Assembly (NCBI RefSeq): GCF_014697475.1
Contig: NZ_JACJRV010000063.1
Span: forward strand, 1-41,447
From: Nostoc sp. FACHB-152
GTDB lineage: Bacteria; Cyanobacteriota; Cyanobacteriia; Cyanobacteriales; Nostocaceae
DNA: 41,447 nucleotides
Direction of reading: 5' to 3'
Within the stretch, counting starts at the first letter, position 1; each line of letters opens with the position of its first letter. Under the pieces are notes generated by a model that made no database searches, was not told the DNA's origin, and worked only from the letters and a program-made list of their open reading frames with translations. A program made the position numbers and the translations under genes. This document shows positions 8,410-17,503 of the stretch, in pieces.

Positions 8410-10962
8410 ATGGAACTGGAAAAACTAGCTTATTTTAAAGAGTACGGAGAATTCATACTCCAGAAAATTAACTCTGTACCGCAGTATCCTTCTAAACAAG
8501 AAGACTGGGTACCAGCCAGCCTTGATGAATGTCTTGCACGTCTGCGAGAAACTGCTGAAAAAACTGTAGAACTTGCCACTTCACCTGTCAAAATCGGTGT
8601 AATGGGGGAATTCAGTAGTGGAAAAACTCTACTATTAGGCAGCTTAATCGGTTATGCAGATGCGTTACCAGTCAACGAAAACCCAACTACAGGTAATGTT
8701 ACAGCTATTCACCTCGTAGCACAAGATGAATTTGCAACTACCCAAGTAGGAAATTTTACCGTCGAGTATCTTTCTCACGAAGGGGTGAAAGAGTGTCTGC
8801 GCTTTATGTTAGCCGAAGCCAGCCGCAGGTCAACCGCCGCAGGGCTTGTGCCTGTACAGCTTGGGCAGTTAAACTCTGGCAAAGATATTATTGCGTGGTG
8901 CGAACAAGCATGGAATAAGAGTAATAATTTAGAGTTACGCTATCTGCTGCGTGAGTTAGTTTTATTTGTACGTGCTTATACTGCCTACGGTGAGGCGATG
9001 TGTGGCGGACGCTACCAGATTGATCATGCCACAGCACGAGAGGGTTTACAGCTGGCAGAACAGCCGATGGCTATCCAAACTCTCAGGTTTGAAGACTTAC
9101 CGCCAGCACATATCCGCTTACCGAGTCCACCCCACAAGCTACCAACAAAACTATTACAAAACAGCTTCCCCTTAATTCGGCGCGTCGATATTGAAGTCAA
9201 AATCTCACGGGAAATTTGGGATGTTACAGACGCTTCGGAGTTTATTCTGTTAGATTTTCCTGGTTTGGGTGCGGCTAACTCTGGTGCGAGGGATACGTTT
9301 TTATCGTTGCGAGAATTGGCGGAAGTCCAGACAATTTTAATCTTGCTCAATGGTAAATCTCCGGGGAGCGATCGCGCTAACAAAATCTTCACCATGATGC
9401 AGCAACAGCGACCAGGACAAGACCTGAAAGATTTAATTCTGGTCGGTGTCGGTCGTTTTGACCAGCTACCTCTAGAAAGTGAAGGTGGCGAAAGAGAACT
9501 TGACCAACTTATTGAAAATGGCGCAACCAACACTCCTTTATCTGAGGAAACTGTTGTCAAAAAACTCAAAGTTCTGCAAACAACTATTGATGGTGCGAGT
9601 GCATTCACTACTCAAAAAGACCGCATTGTTTTGTTATCACCTTTGTTAGGACTAGCCGAATTAGCTAAACGGTCGAGTAGTGTCAAAGCAGGTTCACCAG
9701 AATTTTTATCTAACCTAGATTATCCTGATTACCTCGAACGCTCGAAGCGGTTGCAACAAAAATGGACACGTTTAAGCGAGAGACTGTTAGAGTCTGATGC
9801 ACGTAGTCAGCTTGGGAGACAATTAGGTTATTTTGCTCAAGATGGCGGTATCGCTAAACTCCGAGAATTAATTCAAAATCACGTTGCAGCGCACGGACTG
9901 AAGCAACTGTATGAAGATACTCGGCGTGCGGCTGAGAGTATTCGTCAACAACAAGAAAACCTGAAAAATATCATCGAAGAAATTCACGAACAAGGCATAC
10001 CAACTATTGATAGTCCCACATTAATCCAGTTGCGTGATGCCATTGATAGTTTAGATAAAACCTACCGCAACTTCCAAAAAGAATTAGGTAAAGAACCACT
10101 CAAAGACCGCCGAGGAATAGTTGTTAGTGAGGTAGTAAAAGACGAACTCACTTATCAAATTCTCAACTGGAATCAGTGGACTTTATTATTTAACAAAGCT
10201 AACAACGGTGCTATTACCATAGCAGAAACCAAAGGTGCAGCCGGGAAGTTATTCGACAGAGGAAGTAAAGTCAATAATGCTTTACCGACTAAGAGTGAAG
10301 ACTTTTATCCAACCTTTGAAAAAACTGTGCAAGAAGTTGAGATATTTGCCCGCGATCGCATCCGTCAAGCAGTGGTAGATTTATTAAACAAACTCTCCAA
10401 TCAAGTATCTGAAGCACGAGACTATCTTAAAACTCTTCTTACTGCCGAAATGGAACAAGAAATTGAGATAGGTTTTGGTAGTGAAGAAGCCGATTTATTT
10501 TATAAATTACTATTAGGATGCGACCCTAATCAATGGAAAGAAGCCATTCTTGCAGAAATTAATAGTAAAGACCAAGAAATTGCTCCCGAAACTATGTTTC
10601 CCTTGGCGCGCCAAGACGAAAAACACCACATTGGCCAAATTTTTGATTGGTCGCCAGAAAGAAGCAAAAATTCACCTAGAGCCGCCCATCATCAAATGTT
10701 AGTACTGCGCCTGCGAGATGAAATTACTGCTAGCGCAAGTTTACATCTTGTGCAGTATGTTAGTGAAGTCAATCAACAAGTTAATTCAGAAATAGAAGGG
10801 ATTTTAGATCAAATTATTCCCACATTGCAAAATATTTCCAAAAAAGAAACATTGTTGAGATATCTTGCTGCTGGCGACTCGCCACCTAAACTCGCTATTC
10901 CTACCTGGCTAAATATTCTCTCAGAAATCACCACCATTTCTTATTCAGATATAGCTAATTAA
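8410..10962 (+). CDS. Dynamin-like large GTPase, first gene of a three-gene unit
   Basis: An 850-aa protein with an N-terminal GTPase domain of dynamin type. G1 is GEFSSGKT (66-73), G2 is the NPTTGNVTAI segment (91-100), G3 is LDFPGLG (281-287, DxPG form). The expected G4 position reads VGRFDQ (347-352) rather than T/N-K-x-D, so base recognition is atypical. Residues about 450-850 are helical, compatible with a dynamin stalk, but no hydrophobic membrane paddle or terminal helix is evident. Dynamin-like proteins polymerise and remodel membranes or clamp complexes. SrfC-type proteins of SrfABC loci also carry a P-loop and sit beside an actin-fold SrfB, as here. The start ATG has only a weak ribosome-binding site. 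The next gene follows after 62 bp. The GTPase call is firm; the biological role is unknown. Confidence 0.85.
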   Translation: MELEKLAYFKEYGEFILQKINSVPQYPSKQEDWVPASLDECLARLRETAEKTVELATSPVKIGVMGEFSSGKTLLLGSLIGYADALPVNENPTTGNVTAIHLVAQDEFATTQVGNFTVEYLSHEGVKECLRFMLAEASRRSTAAGLVPVQLGQLNSGKDIIAWCEQAWNKSNNLELRYLLRELVLFVRAYTAYGEAMCGGRYQIDHATAREGLQLAEQPMAIQTLRFEDLPPAHIRLPSPPHKLPTKLLQNSFPLIRRVDIEVKISREIWDVTDASEFILLDFPGLGAANSGARDTFLSLRELAEVQTILILLNGKSPGSDRANKIFTMMQQQRPGQDLKDLILVGVGRFDQLPLESEGGERELDQLIENGATNTPLSEETVVKKLKVLQTTIDGASAFTTQKDRIVLLSPLLGLAELAKRSSSVKAGSPEFLSNLDYPDYLERSKRLQQKWTRLSERLLESDARSQLGRQLGYFAQDGGIAKLRELIQNHVAAHGLKQLYEDTRRAAESIRQQQENLKNIIEEIHEQGIPTIDSPTLIQLRDAIDSLDKTYRNFQKELGKEPLKDRRGIVVSEVVKDELTYQILNWNQWTLLFNKANNGAITIAETKGAAGKLFDRGSKVNNALPTKSEDFYPTFEKTVQEVEIFARDRIRQAVVDLLNKLSNQVSEARDYLKTLLTAEMEQEIEIGFGSEEADLFYKLLLGCDPNQWKEAILAEINSKDQEIAPETMFPLARQDEKHHIGQIFDWSPERSKNSPRAAHHQMLVLRLRDEITASASLHLVQYVSEVNQQVNSEIEGILDQIIPTLQNISKKETLLRYLAAGDSPPKLAIPTWLNILSEITTISYSDIAN

Positions 10963-11024
10963 TTGCAAACTTATACCCTCCGACCTTCTTTGCGCCTTTG
11001 TGCGAAATATAAAGGAAAATAAAA

Positions 11025-14000
11025 ATGCCAGTAGAAATTCGCCTCCCACCCCGCTTTCAAGTTCAAGTCAACGAAAACGAATACTTAGAACTTCCTAGCA
11101 TTCAACTAGTTGCCATTGGTAACAATGTTCCACACATTGCACGCATCCATTTCTCCGTTAAAGGTACTCCCAGCGAATTAACTACACTAATTCAAAAAGC
11201 ATATAAACCCTTTGATGCTGTCACACCAAGAATTTCGCAAATTGGGCAATTAGAACAATATCCTTGTAAGCTAGAAAAACATTTAACAGAACCAATAAAC
11301 TGTACATTACAGGTAATTGTTGAGTATTTTGATTCTGACTTTTCGGGGGAACCACTACTATCTGAAACGAAACAAATTCAAGCAGTTTGCTATTTATGGA
11401 CACCAACAAATTCAGAAGAACAAATAATTAAATCAGATATATCCATGAATCCTTTTCAACTGCCAAACTCTGCCGAAAAACAACCTAGTCATCAACCACA
11501 AAAAAGATTTCCGGGATGGTTTGCTTTAGATTTTGGTACGTCGAATTCTACAGTGACACTTTTCGACCCAATAGAAATCCCAATTGCTGAAATTTTACCA
11601 CGAGAACAAGAATTAAGACTGCGCGATCGCCTAGCGCAATGGCTCAATTCTCCTGCTGCGGAAGCTTTACCAGATATCAGCGAGGCTGAGTGGCAGAAAT
11701 TTATTATTGATATTAGTAAAAACTTAGAAATCGAACCCAGCCTGTTATGTGAAATTTTTGAAAATGATAACCAAGAAAGATTTTTAGAAGCAATTCGCCA
11801 AATCGAATTGTGTTTAGGCAACAGCGAGAAATTCCAGCGCGCAGTTAGCAAAAAGCTTTATGAAATATACCATGAAGTATTTCGCGTCCCGACATTAGAA
11901 TCACAAAATTTAATTCCTGTAATTCTTGATATTAACCGCCGAGATATAGAAATTCCTAGCGAGTTAGAAATTTCTAACTTGGAAGTCTTACAACTGAGAA
12001 TGGGACGAGAAGCAAGAGACAATAGAAAAAAATCAATTGCTCAAGGAACTACCAGTTCGTTAAAAGAAATTATCAGTCGTTTTCATCACTCACCCAAGCG
12101 TTATTTTGGGCAGAATAAAACATTTCCCGTAATTTTAGATGATACCGAAGCGAATATTAATGTTAATCAATTAATTCAAGCAGCTTGGGCGCATTTAATT
12201 GGGTTAACTGAAGATTATCGTCAACGCGCTAGACGCAGATTTTCCGAAGGTGATTTTTTAACAGCAGTTGTTACCTATCCTACCGTTGCACCGCCAGTAG
12301 TTCGTAAAGAAGTTAAGCAATTAGTTGAACAATTAGGAATTGATGATGTTCAAACTGCTTATGATGAAGCTGTTTCTGTAGCAATATTTTTCCTGTGGCG
12401 AGAATTTGGTGGGAATCTCAATATCGGGATTGAATCTTTTAAAACTCGTTGTCGTCGCGCTGGGAATAAATGGTCACAAAATGTTCTAGTTTTAGACATT
12501 GGTGGTGGGACAACAGACTTAGCATTAATTGAATTAACATTAGAAGATAAAACCCCGTTTTTTGCTAGCAACGAAGACCGAGGTTTAGGCGGACGATATT
12601 ATAAATTAACTCCGAAATTATTAGGTTCATCGGGACATTTGCAGTTAGGTGGCGAATTAATTACACTGCGAGTATTTAGGTTATTAAAAGTTGCGATCGC
12701 AGATTTTCTCTTAACAGCAGTCACCAGAGGTGATATCGACAGTGAAAAGTTAGAAGATTTAATTAGCTCCGAATTAAACGAGCGTTTTCTAGAACAAGGT
12801 AAATTCAAAACTGGCAGTTTATTAAAATGTCTAGACAAAGAAAATCCCGAAGGCGATGCAGCTTATAAAGATGCTTTAGATACAGCCGAGAAAGTATTAC
12901 CAACCCGTTGGCAACAAGCACCCCAACGTCTACAAACCTTTTATACACTTTGGGATCATGCAGAAGCAGCCAAACTCAAACTCGGACAAAAACCACCAGC
13001 CGATAATTCACTTTTAACCTTTACAATATCTGAACAACAAATTGCTGAACTGCTCACCCAAAGCGCAATTAAATATCAAATCCATAACCCAGATACTATT
13101 TCTGTTACTATCGATAATCAACAATTTGAACGCGTTGCCACATCCCCAATTAAAGAAGCAATTGGTATTGCTAAAGGCTTAATGGAAAGCCGATTGCGTT
13201 CAGATGATAACACTATAGATCCTTGGAATACACACAAAGTTGACTGGTTGATTCTGTCAGGAAAAACTTGCAATTTAGACTTAGTACAAAGTCATATTTA
13301 CCAAGAATTTAGTAAATCTTCCTACTTCGTCTGGAACCCTGAAAGAATTACCTTTGTTTTAGAATTTACCAAACTCGCTACCTCCGCAGGTGCGTGTTAT
13401 GCAGAGAAGTTACGCCGACTGAGATTTGACCCAGAAGAATCTAAAAGTTTGCTGCAAAAAGGTGCAAATCAATTAGAAATTGATGTAAAAAACCTATTTT
13501 ATTATTTACCTTGCAACTTCAAACGTAAAACCCAAAGCAACGAACTATTACCAATATTTAAAGCAGGACAAGAACTCTATCAACTTGCACCTTGGGAAAC
13601 CGTTGCAAAAGTGCGTACACCTTGGCAAGGGATACAGTTAAGTAACATTATTTATCGCCAAGACTACGAAGCCGGTGATTTAAGACTCTGGGGAAGCTTC
13701 GACGGTAAACATCTCATGGAAAAATTGGGAATGGAAGAAGCAGAGTTTCTCAAGAAAATCAAAATTCAATTTGAGATTGACCAGACACTACAATTTAGCG
13801 TTTTGCTGTGTCAAGGAAACCCCCATTATTTAATTGATGTTCCAGGTATTGATGTCGGTTCAGCAATATTAGCAGCTTCCGAAACATCTGCACTATTTGC
13901 TGACGGAAAATTAAAATGGAATATCGCAGTAGAACGACCAAATAAAGACTTAACTGATGGAGATATAGCCGTCAATGTCATCGAGTCAGCAACCGTTGAT

Positions 14001-14429
14001 CAACCAAATGCCTATCATTTAGTCTTTGAAATAGACTCAAACGATAACAAATCCCTGCACCAATTTCATTATTTAAAAGACGGTTCACCACAACCAGGAA
14101 GCGGTTTAATTAGTAATCCCTTACCGCCATTTCCTTACACTGGTCAACACACATTTTACGTTTATCAAACAGACACCGACACTAACCGTAAAAAGTGGAT
14201 ACGTATTGGTTCACTGAGTAAGCCAAACATTACCACAGACTACCCTTGCCAATATCGCGTCACCCTCGACAACCAAGGTATTCTGCGGATGCACCCAGGC
14301 GAAGTTCCTTACTGGACATCCACAAGCCAAGAATGTTTAAAACAAGAAGGTTGTGTTTATCGTGCCGAATTAGATTTACAACCTAACGAAGTAGATAAAG
14401 AACGCGATCCCTTCTGTGGCATACATTAA
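11025..14429 (+). CDS. Large Hsp70/actin-fold ATPase (SrfB-like), second gene of the unit
   Basis: An 1134-aa protein. Residues 1-150 form a beta-rich domain of unknown type; the actin/Hsp70 ATPase core then starts with phosphate-1 motif ALDFGTSNST (167-176). Phosphate-2 is VLDIGGGTTDLALIEL (489-504), and the adenosine-motif region is LILSGKTCNL (742-751), where GGxS would be usual. Large insertions between motifs make the core about twice the size of Hsp70. The C-terminal 350 residues look beta-rich and end with a Cys-containing segment (ECLKQEGC, FCGIH). The motif layout resembles the SrfB family (named for a Salmonella SsrB-regulated locus) more than DnaK, because no substrate-binding domain is recognisable. 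An AAGGAAA ribosome-binding site precedes the ATG. It probably acts with the flanking GTPase. Confidence 0.82.
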   Translation: MPVEIRLPPRFQVQVNENEYLELPSIQLVAIGNNVPHIARIHFSVKGTPSELTTLIQKAYKPFDAVTPRISQIGQLEQYPCKLEKHLTEPINCTLQVIVEYFDSDFSGEPLLSETKQIQAVCYLWTPTNSEEQIIKSDISMNPFQLPNSAEKQPSHQPQKRFPGWFALDFGTSNSTVTLFDPIEIPIAEILPREQELRLRDRLAQWLNSPAAEALPDISEAEWQKFIIDISKNLEIEPSLLCEIFENDNQERFLEAIRQIELCLGNSEKFQRAVSKKLYEIYHEVFRVPTLESQNLIPVILDINRRDIEIPSELEISNLEVLQLRMGREARDNRKKSIAQGTTSSLKEIISRFHHSPKRYFGQNKTFPVILDDTEANINVNQLIQAAWAHLIGLTEDYRQRARRRFSEGDFLTAVVTYPTVAPPVVRKEVKQLVEQLGIDDVQTAYDEAVSVAIFFLWREFGGNLNIGIESFKTRCRRAGNKWSQNVLVLDIGGGTTDLALIELTLEDKTPFFASNEDRGLGGRYYKLTPKLLGSSGHLQLGGELITLRVFRLLKVAIADFLLTAVTRGDIDSEKLEDLISSELNERFLEQGKFKTGSLLKCLDKENPEGDAAYKDALDTAEKVLPTRWQQAPQRLQTFYTLWDHAEAAKLKLGQKPPADNSLLTFTISEQQIAELLTQSAIKYQIHNPDTISVTIDNQQFERVATSPIKEAIGIAKGLMESRLRSDDNTIDPWNTHKVDWLILSGKTCNLDLVQSHIYQEFSKSSYFVWNPERITFVLEFTKLATSAGACYAEKLRRLRFDPEESKSLLQKGANQLEIDVKNLFYYLPCNFKRKTQSNELLPIFKAGQELYQLAPWETVAKVRTPWQGIQLSNIIYRQDYEAGDLRLWGSFDGKHLMEKLGMEEAEFLKKIKIQFEIDQTLQFSVLLCQGNPHYLIDVPGIDVGSAILAASETSALFADGKLKWNIAVERPNKDLTDGDIAVNVIESATVDQPNAYHLVFEIDSNDNKSLHQFHYLKDGSPQPGSGLISNPLPPFPYTGQHTFYVYQTDTDTNRKKWIRIGSLSKPNITTDYPCQYRVTLDNQGILRMHPGEVPYWTSTSQECLKQEGCVYRAELDLQPNEVDKERDPFCGIH

Positions 14430-14476
14430 TTTACCCTGCGTTCCTCCGCGTTTAAAAATAAATACTTGTACTCACC

Positions 14477-15571
14477 ATGCAGCATCTACGTCAGCTATTA
14501 CAAACCGAAAACTCCGAAATAGCCAGATTACTACGGTGTAGCTTACATGGACTAGAAGCTGCATTAAAACAAGCGCGTACAGAACTACCCCATGATCCTG
14601 GTGCTGAAATATGTGCAGAACTGTTGCAAGAAATCCAAAATTTGTTGCAACCTGCACATGACAAAGAAACGCTAATTATCCAATCTCCAAATGAATTAAA
14701 GCTAAATCATCTGCGAGAAGCGTGGAATGCTGACTCAGAACTGAGTTTATATTTAGGAGATGCATCACTAAAAAGCCAAACCGATGCTGATTTATGGAAC
14801 GAACTCCACCGTAAGCTGCTGCGAATTCCCGATGATTTAGCAACATTTTGGCAACAGCACGCTTTAAATGCCGCTAAAGAAATTGGTGCAATAGAAGATA
14901 CTTCCAACCTCCATCAACTGCCTTTTATTCGTAATGAAATTATTTACCCTGGACTTAAAGGTAGTATTAATGTTCAAGGTTTATGTTTATCGCAAAAAGC
15001 ACTTTTAAATTCCAACTTTGTTCATAATAATGCTTCAGAAAACTTACAATTGTTAACTAGTTTTTTGAGCTTATATTTAAAATTTATTGAAATTGAACCA
15101 GATTTAAATCACGCATTAAAAAGTATCTGTAGCTTTGATATTGTTTCTTTATCCAAATCAGAACAGCAAAATCAATATATAGAAGCTTTAATAGACCGTT
15201 TCCATCGAATTCAAAAAACTGAGGAAAATAACGACGACCTAGCAATTTTACGTGCTTGGATTGATATGGATGAAGCCATACATTCCTTAGTATTTATACC
15301 ACCTGTTGAACGATACTCATGGTGGGGAAAATTACAGCAAGAATCACGAAGAACATTGAAAACAATTGTTGATAAAGCTAATAAATCAGGTCATAATGTC
15401 AGAATCAGGCAATTATTAGGACTCTATGCTGATGTCTGTGCTTTCTCTAAAGATGATCTACAACTAAATTGCGGCGGTATCCCTGGCGAAGTTTTAACCT
15501 GTCTACGAGTTTACGCGCGAATTAATCAAGAAGAATCTCCAGGGCGCGTAATATTTCGCTCATTACGTTAA
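14477..15571 (+). CDS. Unrecognised soluble helical protein, third gene of the unit
   Basis: A 364-aa protein that I cannot place in a family. It appears almost wholly alpha-helical, with heptad-like leucine spacing in residues 1-60 and 180-280. It has no signal peptide, membrane segment or enzymatic motif. The C terminus, CGGIPGEVLTCLRVYARIN, is the most distinctive piece. It starts 47 bp after the Hsp70-like gene on the same strand, and no terminator is visible in the gap, so co-transcription is likely. By position it could be an adaptor or regulator of the GTPase/ATPase pair; SrfA is the third member of SrfABC loci, but I see no sequence basis for calling it SrfA. Confidence 0.75.
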   Translation: MQHLRQLLQTENSEIARLLRCSLHGLEAALKQARTELPHDPGAEICAELLQEIQNLLQPAHDKETLIIQSPNELKLNHLREAWNADSELSLYLGDASLKSQTDADLWNELHRKLLRIPDDLATFWQQHALNAAKEIGAIEDTSNLHQLPFIRNEIIYPGLKGSINVQGLCLSQKALLNSNFVHNNASENLQLLTSFLSLYLKFIEIEPDLNHALKSICSFDIVSLSKSEQQNQYIEALIDRFHRIQKTEENNDDLAILRAWIDMDEAIHSLVFIPPVERYSWWGKLQQESRRTLKTIVDKANKSGHNVRIRQLLGLYADVCAFSKDDLQLNCGGIPGEVLTCLRVYARINQEESPGRVIFRSLR

Positions 15572-15584
15572 TAGATTCAATCAT

Positions 15585-15712
15585 GTTAACGAACCACAGA
15601 GGCACGGAGAACACAGAGAGTAGATGAATAAATACTCTTTGCATCTTTGCGCGGCAGTCGCTCTATGCCGGGAAACCCGTCCACCGCGCAGCCTTGCCTT
15701 TGCGTGAGATTT
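15585..15712. repeat. Nested intergenic repeats (ACCACAGAGGCAC type plus small dispersed repeat)
   Basis: Downstream of the three-gene unit lies the widespread intergenic repeat beginning ACCACAGAGGCACGGAG, with its usual CTTTGCG...CTTTGCGTGAG tail. The tail seems to be interrupted at about 15651-15696 by a GC-rich small dispersed repeat containing GGCAGTCGCT and GGGAAACCC. The same 12-mer GCGGCAGTCGCT recurs at 29614-29625. One repeat inside another indicates successive insertions. Confidence 0.6.
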
Positions 15713-15750
15713 CAAAATTTTCTTATTCATAATCTATTGAGTAAATCTTA

Positions 15751-16470
15751 CTATTCCGAGAAAAATAGAGGTAGGAGAAAAGCAACGATAACTCCAATGA
15801 ATACAAACGCCTCAATAATTCTCAAACTTAAATTATTATCTAACAATTGATTAGCTCTTTCCCCAAAATTAGTTGGCAAGCTACTCCACCAAGTACGGTA
15901 ACGATTGACCCAATTGCTAGGGCTATCTTCTGGACGCACTTGCCATGAAAACATAGATAATAATAAGGGCGCACCACCCACCTTAGTAGACATCAAAATA
16001 TGAATAGCTAAACAGCAAACTATCACAGCCCAAGCCGTGATATGTAGAGAATACCAAATATGATGAATTTCTCCAGCAGGAAGCCACTCTTCTTTCATCA
16101 TCCTGCCAGAAATTACAGAAAAAACAGAAGCAATTAGCATGAGAGTGTTAGCCAGTCTTTGCAAACTCACCCACCAAATTGGTTGGCCAACTTGGCTAAT
16201 TTGCTCCCATGAATTTTTTTGAATAAGTCGCTTATTCCCAGCATGAAAGCTATAAAGTGCAAACGCTGGTAGCACAATCAAGAAAAATAAGGCAAATGTC
16301 CCATGAATTCCTTGAATATCGCCCTGCTGTGGAAATGGTATTTTACCAAATCGTCCATCGTAGGTATTGTAAACTAAGAATCCGGTGATGATTGCTGCGA
16401 TCGCTAAAATTCCACTCACGCCATGCAGCATTCGCAACAATAAAGGTTGATAGGGAACAGAACGAGGCAT
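15751..16470 (-). CDS. Membrane-bound b-type cytochrome (cytochrome b561 / formate dehydrogenase gamma-like)
   Basis: A 239-aa membrane protein with about five hydrophobic helices (near 17-34, 57-75, 106-122, 141-161, 217-237). Histidines at helix ends (H16 in RMLHGVSG, H56 in QGIHGTFA, H143 and H157 in SLHITAW and AIHILM) are candidate haem ligands for a two-haem b-type cytochrome. Such proteins move electrons within the membrane as part of oxidoreductases or alone. No partner reductase gene is nearby. It is convergent with the three-gene unit and divergent from the DNA methylase gene across 79 bp. The membrane cytochrome call is good; the exact subfamily and partner are uncertain. Confidence 0.78.
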   Translation of the reverse strand: MPRSVPYQPLLLRMLHGVSGILAIAAIITGFLVYNTYDGRFGKIPFPQQGDIQGIHGTFALFFLIVLPAFALYSFHAGNKRLIQKNSWEQISQVGQPIWWVSLQRLANTLMLIASVFSVISGRMMKEEWLPAGEIHHIWYSLHITAWAVIVCCLAIHILMSTKVGGAPLLLSMFSWQVRPEDSPSNWVNRYRTWWSSLPTNFGERANQLLDNNLSLRIIEAFVFIGVIVAFLLPLFFSE

Positions 16471-16549
16471 GAAAATAGTATGCTAAATAAAAACTCTAAA
16501 GATATTTTAAGAGAAATTGTGATCGCATCAATCATTTAACTTTTTTATT

Positions 16550-17401
16550 ATGTTCAAAAGTCCACTCCGTTATCCTGGAGGCAAATCCAAAGCAATAAAA
16601 CAAATTGACGAATACATTCCAGATAATTTTTCAGAATTTAGAGAACCTTTTGTAGGTGGTGGTTCTGTATTTATTTATTTAAAGCAAAAATACCCAAACC
16701 TAAAAATTTGGATTAACGATTTAAACCATGAGCTATTCTTATTTTGGAAAATGGCTCAATCTGATATAACTCTGTTAGTTCAAGAAATACGACGAATCAA
16801 ACATAAATATAAAACTGGTAAATTACTATTTACAGAATTTACCAGTTTAGATATCAATGGTTTATCTAATTTAGAAAGAGCAGTGCGTTTTTTCGTCCTC
16901 AATAGAATCACCTTTTCGGGAACTATAGAATCAGGTGGTTTTTCTCAGGAAGCTTTTGATAAAAGATTTACCTATTCATCAATAGAAAGGTTAGAAAAAC
17001 TAGAGTCAATCTTAACAGAAGACATCAAAATTACTAACTTAGACTATAGTTACCTATTGAATGAAAAAGGTGAAGATGTATTTTTATTTTTAGATCCACC
17101 ATATTTTATTGCTACTAAATCTAAGCTATATGGCAAAGATGGTGATTTACACACCTCTTTTGAACATCAAAGATTTGCTGAAAGTTTAAAACAATGCAAA
17201 CATCATTGGCTCATTACTTACGATAATTCTCCACAAATTAGAGAAAATTTTAAATGGGCAAATATTTTTGAGTGGGAATTACAGTACAGCATGAATAATT
17301 ATAAACAGAATGGATCTGCTAAAGGTAAAGAATTATTCATTACTAACTATATAAATAGAAAAATTTCTATGAATTCGCCTGTGCATTTTGAACCCAACTA
17401 A
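16550..17401 (+). CDS. DNA adenine methyltransferase, Dam/D12 class, solitary
   Basis: A 283-aa N6-adenine methylase of the D12 class. The N-terminal SPLRYPGGKSKA (4-15) and EPFVGGGSV (32-40) form the S-adenosylmethionine pocket, and LDPPYF (181-186) is the catalytic DPPY motif. Length is typical of Dam and T4Dam relatives. No restriction endonuclease gene is adjacent, so it is probably an orphan methylase. The recognition site cannot be read from the protein; Dam relatives usually modify GATC, which is also the core of HIP1. The gene is visibly more AT-rich than trpD after it and contains no HIP1 octamer, which may indicate recent acquisition. It starts shortly after the divergent cytochrome gene. 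Confidence 0.9.
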   Translation: MFKSPLRYPGGKSKAIKQIDEYIPDNFSEFREPFVGGGSVFIYLKQKYPNLKIWINDLNHELFLFWKMAQSDITLLVQEIRRIKHKYKTGKLLFTEFTSLDINGLSNLERAVRFFVLNRITFSGTIESGGFSQEAFDKRFTYSSIERLEKLESILTEDIKITNLDYSYLLNEKGEDVFLFLDPPYFIATKSKLYGKDGDLHTSFEHQRFAESLKQCKHHWLITYDNSPQIRENFKWANIFEWELQYSMNNYKQNGSAKGKELFITNYINRKISMNSPVHFEPN

Positions 17402-17503
17402 CTTTGATCGCTGCTCATTTTCCGGTACGATAGCTGCCATATCCCCTTTTTTAGGAAGCTTTGGGGATCAATGTTCGCATTTCATCACTCACAAACCCTA
17501 GCT

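Noticed and set aside
9024-9608. 194-codon antisense frame in the GTPase gene
   Set aside because: It is a shadow of the conserved GTPase domain; the sense strand carries all motifs.
15647-15850. 67-codon frame after the three-gene unit
   Set aside because: It starts in a dispersed repeat and runs antisense into the cytochrome gene.
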